Under the pieces are notes generated by a model, which did no database searches, was not told where the DNA came from, and saw only the letters and a program-made list of their open reading frames with translations. A stretch of 11,045 nucleotides of DNA. It comes from Bacteroidaceae bacterium (lineage in GTDB: Bacteria; Bacteroidota; Bacteroidia; Bacteroidales; Bacteroidaceae). Numbering within the stretch: position 1 is the first letter of the stretch; each line of letters opens with the position of its first letter. Where the stretch lies: NCBI GenBank assembly GCA_017472905.1, contig JAFUNW010000362.1:1-11045 (forward strand), written 5' to 3'. Below, piece after piece: positions 6,675-11,045 of this stretch. The position numbers and the translations under genes were made by a program.

Positions 6675-8372
6675 TTAGTTTGATTCGCTCTCTTCGTGGG
6701 GTTTCAAAACGATACAGTCTACACGCAATGTACGGTTGAATGAACCGGCAGTGATTTCTCTGTTACTTACGCGGGTGTTGATACTCAGGGTTACTTGCGG
6801 TGTTTGCAGACCGACAGAGCAAGTCGGGAATTTTACGCCGCTTTGTACCAATATCGTATCTGCTTTGATTCCACTGGTTTCAATTTCGCTGATGACTCTT
6901 TCATCATCCTCCGTTCCATCTTCTTTATACCAACCCAATGTCAGACGCAATTTGTTGGGCAGACGATTGATAGGTGCTACCATAGAAGTGTCTTCCACAC
7001 CGGCAGTACCCGGTGCTGTAATCAGGTAAAGGTCGTATTCTATGTTGGAAAGAACATTCGGAATGTAGAATGTAGTAGTCGTATTGGTTGAACCTTGCGG
7101 ATAAATTTCGACATAACTGTTTCCGGAAATTAAGTTGTAAAACGGGTTCTTTCTCGGAACGGATATCACGGACGGATTGGGGTTTGTAGTCGTTTCATCA
7201 ACCTCTTTCAAAGAAGAAGAGATATCTTCTGCTTCTACGATGACGGTCTGGTAGAAGGTCTCTTTTTTATCGATGTTCCAGATATTAGCTTTCCAAACAG
7301 TTCCGTTGCTGGCTGCAATGGCTTCAGCTCCGTAGAATGGACGGCCTTCGTCAAACGGATTCTTGTATTCGTAGTAAGCCAACTCACTGGAACCGTAATA
7401 ATATTTTCGGGCTGCATATGGAATGGCATGCGTTGAACGGATGGAATCTTGGATGGCTGCATCCGGATTGGTCGTACGGCTGAATATACTTCCTTCTAGG
7501 ATGGCCATGCGCGCCAATGTGTAATTCAGCGAGTCGCGTTTTTCTACTCCTTTGTGATAAGTATAATAAGGAGTGTACTCTTCTACCAATCTCTTCCATT
7601 CGTCATTATTGGGAGCGAGCATCCAATAAGTACTGTCTTCTGAGTTGATTCTGGCATTTAATTGGCTGAACATTTCGTTCTGCAATTGCATGACTGAATC
7701 AAGGTAAACTGTTTGTCCGTTTTCAATGCCACCGGGTACACTCAGTTCGGGAATGAACTCATATTTGTTATAGCTGTAGAGGAATTCGGCAATGCTATCC
7801 AATCCCTCTATTGCTCCCAATTTCTCGAATACGTTGTGGTCGTAGGGGGTTACTCCTTCAATGATGTAGAGAATACCGTTGTTATGCAATTGGTTTCCCG
7901 ACAAAATCTTTTGTCCTCCGGCAGCTTGGGTATTCAGAGTGAGGTATTTTCCATTCATCATGGTCAGTGTATCCTCACGCCCGTTTGCTGCGGAATAATT
8001 GTAGAGTGCAATGTGGTTTTGAACAAATTGCTTGATGGTCGAATTGTCTTCATCTTTGGTATTTGCTGCTTTTTCCTCGTTATATTGTTTGATTAAAGCT
8101 GTTTTATCCGCTTCCGTAAAATATTCGTTTGTTGGAGCAAACACCGTGAAAACTTGGTTGCTATTCAAGTTTTTGTCATATCCGCACGTTTGGATTACTT
8201 CAGCAAAGTGGCTTAGATTCTCGTTGCCGGAGATGGTTTGCCACAAGGTGCTGTTTACGCCCGTTTGTTGCTGCGCATCATAGTGCTCATTCCAATCGTC
8301 CGAGCAAGCTGCGACAGCGAGGGTGGCTAAAGCCAACCCTGCCATCTTATGATATAAATTGTTGTATTTCAT
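6675..8372 (-). CDS. Fasciclin (FAS1) domain lipoprotein with beta-rich C-terminus (565 aa)
   Basis: This is a likely surface lipoprotein. The signal peptide ends with lipobox VAAC (Cys23), followed by SDDWNEHYD, an acidic surface-export-like sequence common in Bacteroidetes FAS1 lipoproteins. The first FAS1 domain spans about 40-177, with the H1-like motif FTVFAPTNEYF (75-85) and the H2-like NGILYIIEGVTPY (165-177). A second, diverged FAS1 domain spans about 183-367, with STYWMLAPNNDEW (247-259) and NGTVWKANIWNI (356-367). Residues about 375-560 are predicted beta-rich. They hold YVEIYPQG and end TLRVDCIVLKP, which resembles the last strands of jelly-roll carbohydrate-binding-like folds. FAS1 domains mediate adhesion or binding of proteins or glycans in other organisms; the ligand here is unknown. 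The gene lies between another FAS1 gene (34-base gap) and the SusC gene (61-base gap), the place usually taken by surface glycan-binding proteins in Sus-like operons. No enzyme motif was seen. Confidence 0.88.
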   Translation of the reverse strand: MKYNNLYHKMAGLALATLAVAACSDDWNEHYDAQQQTGVNSTLWQTISGNENLSHFAEVIQTCGYDKNLNSNQVFTVFAPTNEYFTEADKTALIKQYNEEKAANTKDEDNSTIKQFVQNHIALYNYSAANGREDTLTMMNGKYLTLNTQAAGGQKILSGNQLHNNGILYIIEGVTPYDHNVFEKLGAIEGLDSIAEFLYSYNKYEFIPELSVPGGIENGQTVYLDSVMQLQNEMFSQLNARINSEDSTYWMLAPNNDEWKRLVEEYTPYYTYHKGVEKRDSLNYTLARMAILEGSIFSRTTNPDAAIQDSIRSTHAIPYAARKYYYGSSELAYYEYKNPFDEGRPFYGAEAIAASNGTVWKANIWNIDKKETFYQTVIVEAEDISSSLKEVDETTTNPNPSVISVPRKNPFYNLISGNSYVEIYPQGSTNTTTTFYIPNVLSNIEYDLYLITAPGTAGVEDTSMVAPINRLPNKLRLTLGWYKEDGTEDDERVISEIETSGIKADTILVQSGVKFPTCSVGLQTPQVTLSINTRVSNREITAGSFNRTLRVDCIVLKPHEESESN

Positions 8373-8406
8373 CTTTTCTTTTCTTTTGAATTAAAGAATC
8401 CGTTTT

Positions 8407-10464
8407 TTAGAGGTCATCTTCCATTTCGCCGGTGTTAGACACTCCGTATACGCTCTTGGGAACCAATTCCAAATAGTCCATCATGAACTCGTTGTTGTTA
8501 CCTTGCTTGCCTTTGGTGGTACAACGGATGCGTAGATAGTGGTCGCGTGTATTGTCAATGTTCGTCTGGCAGAGTACGAGACGATAAGTACGTTGGTTAT
8601 TTACAAATTCATTGATTACGTTTCCATCTGTATGGTATCCGCCGTAAGGCCCGCGATAAACTCCTTTGTTTTTCAACGCTTTTTGGTCTTCAAGCTTGGC
8701 TTCGTCTGATAGTGATGGATAAGACAGACTGAATTCACTTCCCATGAAATAGTCGGAATCCAAGAAACGTCTCATATCCAAAGGAATACCTTGTGGAATG
8801 TTGTCAAAGTAGATTTGAGCTACACCACGAGTGGCTAAAGCACAGAATCCAAGACGAACTTGCCACTCTCCGGAAAAAGGAACCGGCGGAAGACGAAACG
8901 TAAAGTCATAGTCTCCAAACAAGTTGAATTCATCGCCTTCATACGACCAGAAGTTCCAATGTGGACGGCGGTATACGAATGCACAATTACCTTTTGAAGT
9001 AACTCCATCCAGATAACCCTCCGGGAAATAGTAGTTGCGGCCAAACTTGAAAGTTGGGTCGGCAACATTGCTGTCATCATCCTGTGTCGGGTCACCGTTT
9101 AGACGAATGTCATTGGTCATGATTTCAGGGAATACGGTAGAGAAGTCCATGCGGATGCGGCAGTTTTGCACTTTGTCTTGAACATCTTGTGTAAATGCCA
9201 CTACATCGTCTACATAGAAATAATATCCGTTGGGAGCATCTTGATTGTATTCTCTTTCTACTGTCTGATGAATGTGTGCACCCTCAATTTGATATTTATC
9301 ATCGTATCGCCGATTGACGTATTTCTCGTTCTTTGTGCCTTGTCCCAAATAATTATCCATTGTCAGTTGGTCGATGCGAACCATTGTATGCGGCAGTAAG
9401 GTTTCGTACCAATCGTTCGGATTCATCAAGTTTGTCTTGATACCGATGGCACCTTGAGCTTTTCCTTGGTTCATCTCTCTAGGAGTCAGCCCGCTCCAAC
9501 TGCTGAGACGGGTCATGATGCAGTAAGCCACGAAACGGTTTAGCGGATTGCGGCGATCGGTCAGATATTTCAAATCAAAGGCATGATACTCCGCATTGAC
9601 ATCGTCCGGATAGACAGGGTCGTAAAGCTCGCAGGCAAGGTCGTACAAATCTTTAAGCACATTGGCCTCACCGTTTACACCGATGTTGTATTTCTCTCTC
9701 AGAATAGAGTCTGGAGTGACAAAGAGTGTGAAACCATAGTTCTTCGTATCAGGTACAGTGGCAATTTCGTTCCAAAAATCTGATTTGTAGTAATACGGTT
9801 CATAATCTTTGTTGTTGTAGTTCTCGTCTTTGATCTTCATGAGAGAATCTTTCAATCCGGTAGCTTCCAATGCTTGATAGAAATAGCTGATTTTCGGATT
9901 TTCTTTCATTACATCGGCGATGCTGCTGTTTGAACTTTCCAACACCATGTCTATGGGTTGTACAATACCGTTTTCAACCGAATCGTCTTGCAAGGCAAAA
10001 TAGATTTGTGCCGAACGGTTCAGAATCACGATGGAGTTGCTGTCGGTATCGAATCCGTGTTCTACCTGAATGTAGCGGCGGTTCATGTTGGCTGTATGCA
10101 AGGTTCCGTCCATCATTTCAATGGTAGAATACATGTTGCTGACCAGGTGAGTGCGGGCAATGGTGTCGCAATCGGCATCTGTCAAATCATCGATAGAGCT
10201 TTTTCCACGTCCTTGCAGATAGACGTCAAACGCTTCGTTTGATGGCAGGAAACAAGTGTAGTGTCCATAAGTCGAGAGCAAGTCCATCATATTTGCTCGT
10301 CTGACAATCGTTGCAAAATCGCTATATTGCGGGCGCGAAGTGATGTAGTCGCTCATCATTTCACCGGTGAAAGTATAGTAGTGTTCGCTTTCCATATTGT
10401 CCGAACAGGCCACCATACCCAATCCGCAAAATGCACCGAGAGTGATATATTGAAATATTTTCAT
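8407..10464 (-). CDS. Fasciclin (FAS1) domain lipoprotein, larger paralogue (685 aa)
   Basis: The signal peptide ends with lipobox GMVAC (Cys20), followed by SDNMESEH, so the protein is probably lipidated and surface-exposed. The first FAS1 domain covers about 37-176, with YTCFLPSNEAF (69-79) as the H1 motif and NGIVQPIDMVL (165-175) as the H2 motif. A second, expanded FAS1 domain covers about 183-425, with FTLFVTPDSIL (245-255), NRFVAYCIM (309-317) and GYYFYVDDVVAF (413-424). The remainder (about 430-670) is beta-rich and ends with HYLRIRCTT (642-650) and MMDYLELVPK (661-670), matching the C-terminal plan of the shorter FAS1 protein downstream. Bacteroidetes relatives may be annotated with a domain of unknown function in this region; the exact family needs a profile search. 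The start at 10464 puts the signal peptide at residue 1, and the gap to the upstream SusD gene is 21 bases. The role inferred from context is ligand binding or adhesion linked to the Sus transporters. Confidence 0.87.
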   Translation of the reverse strand: MKIFQYITLGAFCGLGMVACSDNMESEHYYTFTGEMMSDYITSRPQYSDFATIVRRANMMDLLSTYGHYTCFLPSNEAFDVYLQGRGKSSIDDLTDADCDTIARTHLVSNMYSTIEMMDGTLHTANMNRRYIQVEHGFDTDSNSIVILNRSAQIYFALQDDSVENGIVQPIDMVLESSNSSIADVMKENPKISYFYQALEATGLKDSLMKIKDENYNNKDYEPYYYKSDFWNEIATVPDTKNYGFTLFVTPDSILREKYNIGVNGEANVLKDLYDLACELYDPVYPDDVNAEYHAFDLKYLTDRRNPLNRFVAYCIMTRLSSWSGLTPREMNQGKAQGAIGIKTNLMNPNDWYETLLPHTMVRIDQLTMDNYLGQGTKNEKYVNRRYDDKYQIEGAHIHQTVEREYNQDAPNGYYFYVDDVVAFTQDVQDKVQNCRIRMDFSTVFPEIMTNDIRLNGDPTQDDDSNVADPTFKFGRNYYFPEGYLDGVTSKGNCAFVYRRPHWNFWSYEGDEFNLFGDYDFTFRLPPVPFSGEWQVRLGFCALATRGVAQIYFDNIPQGIPLDMRRFLDSDYFMGSEFSLSYPSLSDEAKLEDQKALKNKGVYRGPYGGYHTDGNVINEFVNNQRTYRLVLCQTNIDNTRDHYLRIRCTTKGKQGNNNEFMMDYLELVPKSVYGVSNTGEMEDDL

Positions 10465-10485
10465 AAGTCTTTTCTTTTAGTTCTA

Positions 10486-11045
10486 TTATTTAATAACCGA
10501 GTTCTCGTAGTTTCCTTCTTCACCGCTTGGGAATGCAGGATTCTGCTTCAAGTTTTTGTTTACTCTTAACTCATCGTAGTTATAAGGCCAGAAAATAGCA
10601 TCCATCTTGGTCAATTTGCTTTCAATGGCTGAAGTATTACTACTGTATTTCTGCAACGCTTTGCTGCGTAGAGTTTGGGTGTTGCCATCACAGATGGAGT
10701 GGCGCACCAAATCGTACCACCGTTTTCCCTCAAACATGAGTTCGCGTTGACGTTCCAACAATACCAAATCTTTGATAGCTGTCTTGGTATTGTAGTCCTT
10801 GTAAACCAATGTATCTTTCAATGGCGACTGACACATTGAACGTTTGTTTACGGCATTTACAAGTGTGAACGCTTCTCGGCGAATTGAGTCGTTCCATGCT
10901 TTATCTTCTGTATTTTCCGTCATGGTCTGTACCAACGCTTCTGCTTTCAATAGCATGATGTCGGTCAGACGGTAGATTATCCAATTGCTCTTGTTTTTGT
11001 TCTCCGGATAGAGTGACGAGTATAAAGCTATGAATGGAGTTTGGG
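10486..11045 (-). CDS. SusD/RagB-family lipoprotein, C-terminal part (5' end off window)
   Basis: The frame is open from the right edge to a TAA at 10486-10488 and encodes the last 185 residues of the protein. Met at 10956 is internal, because SusD-like sequence continues upstream of it without a stop (NWIIYRLTDI just before MLLKAEAL). Typical SusD C-terminal features are this YRLTDIMLLKAEAL helix and ERQRELMFEGKRWYDLVRH, followed by an ending with FWPYNYDELRVN and LKQNPAF. The N-terminal signal peptide and lipobox are outside the window. This SusD differs from the 615-residue one at the other end of the cluster and has no acidic repeat tail. Because SusD genes nearly always follow their SusC partner, a SusC gene is expected just beyond the right edge. 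It is probably co-transcribed with the FAS1 gene 21 bases downstream. Confidence 0.95.
   Translation of the reverse strand, partial: QTPFIALYSSLYPENKNKSNWIIYRLTDIMLLKAEALVQTMTENTEDKAWNDSIRREAFTLVNAVNKRSMCQSPLKDTLVYKDYNTKTAIKDLVLLERQRELMFEGKRWYDLVRHSICDGNTQTLRSKALQKYSSNTSAIESKLTKMDAIFWPYNYDELRVNKNLKQNPAFPSGEEGNYENSVIK

Noticed and set aside
10486..10956. A 156-codon protein starting at the Met codon at 10956
   Set aside because: The SusD-like frame continues upstream to the window edge without a stop, so this Met is internal and the gene is a partial SusD.

Overview
The window reads as chromosomal DNA from a gut-type member of the Bacteroidales, most likely Bacteroides or a close relative. 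The reasons are SusC/SusD-family genes in tandem, lipoproteins with an acidic stretch directly after the lipidated cysteine, A-rich leaders in place of strong Shine-Dalgarno sites, and a two-part nucleoside kinase of the type seen in this group. All six recognisable genes lie on the minus strand, so transcription runs from the right edge to the left edge.

Right to left, the layout is as follows. (1) 11045-10486 is the C-terminal part of a SusD/RagB-family lipoprotein whose start lies outside the window. (2) 10464-8407 is a 685-residue lipoprotein with two fasciclin (FAS1) domains and a beta-rich C-terminus. (3) 8372-6675 is a second, 565-residue FAS1 lipoprotein of the same plan. (4) 6613-3362 is a SusC/RagA-family TonB-dependent outer-membrane transporter. 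(5) 3325-1478 is its SusD partner. Gaps between these genes are only 21, 34, 61 and 36 bases, and a strong intrinsic terminator follows the last one (about 1413-1450). They therefore look like one operon, or the end of one. Because SusD genes normally follow a SusC gene, a second SusC is expected just beyond the right edge. The module would then be SusC-SusD-FAS1-FAS1-SusC-SusD.

Left of the terminator is an intergenic stretch (1041-1477). It holds a compact nested palindromic repeat (about 1259-1378) and an AT-rich leader. Next comes the N-terminal 346 residues of a TGS/ThrRS-like/uridine-kinase fusion protein (1040-1), cut by the left edge. This gene looks like housekeeping and unrelated to the operon.

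Functionally, the SusC barrel and SusD lid should form an outer-membrane import complex. The two FAS1 lipoproteins occupy the place where polysaccharide utilization loci encode surface glycan-binding proteins. No glycoside hydrolase, peptidase, sensor, or sigma/anti-sigma gene is visible, so the substrate cannot be read from this window. The least ordinary parts are the paired FAS1 lipoproteins set between two Sus systems, an intra-operon hairpin just before susC, an acidic Thr/Glu tail on the SusD, a SusC lacking the usual TonB-box-like motif, and the palindromic intergenic element.
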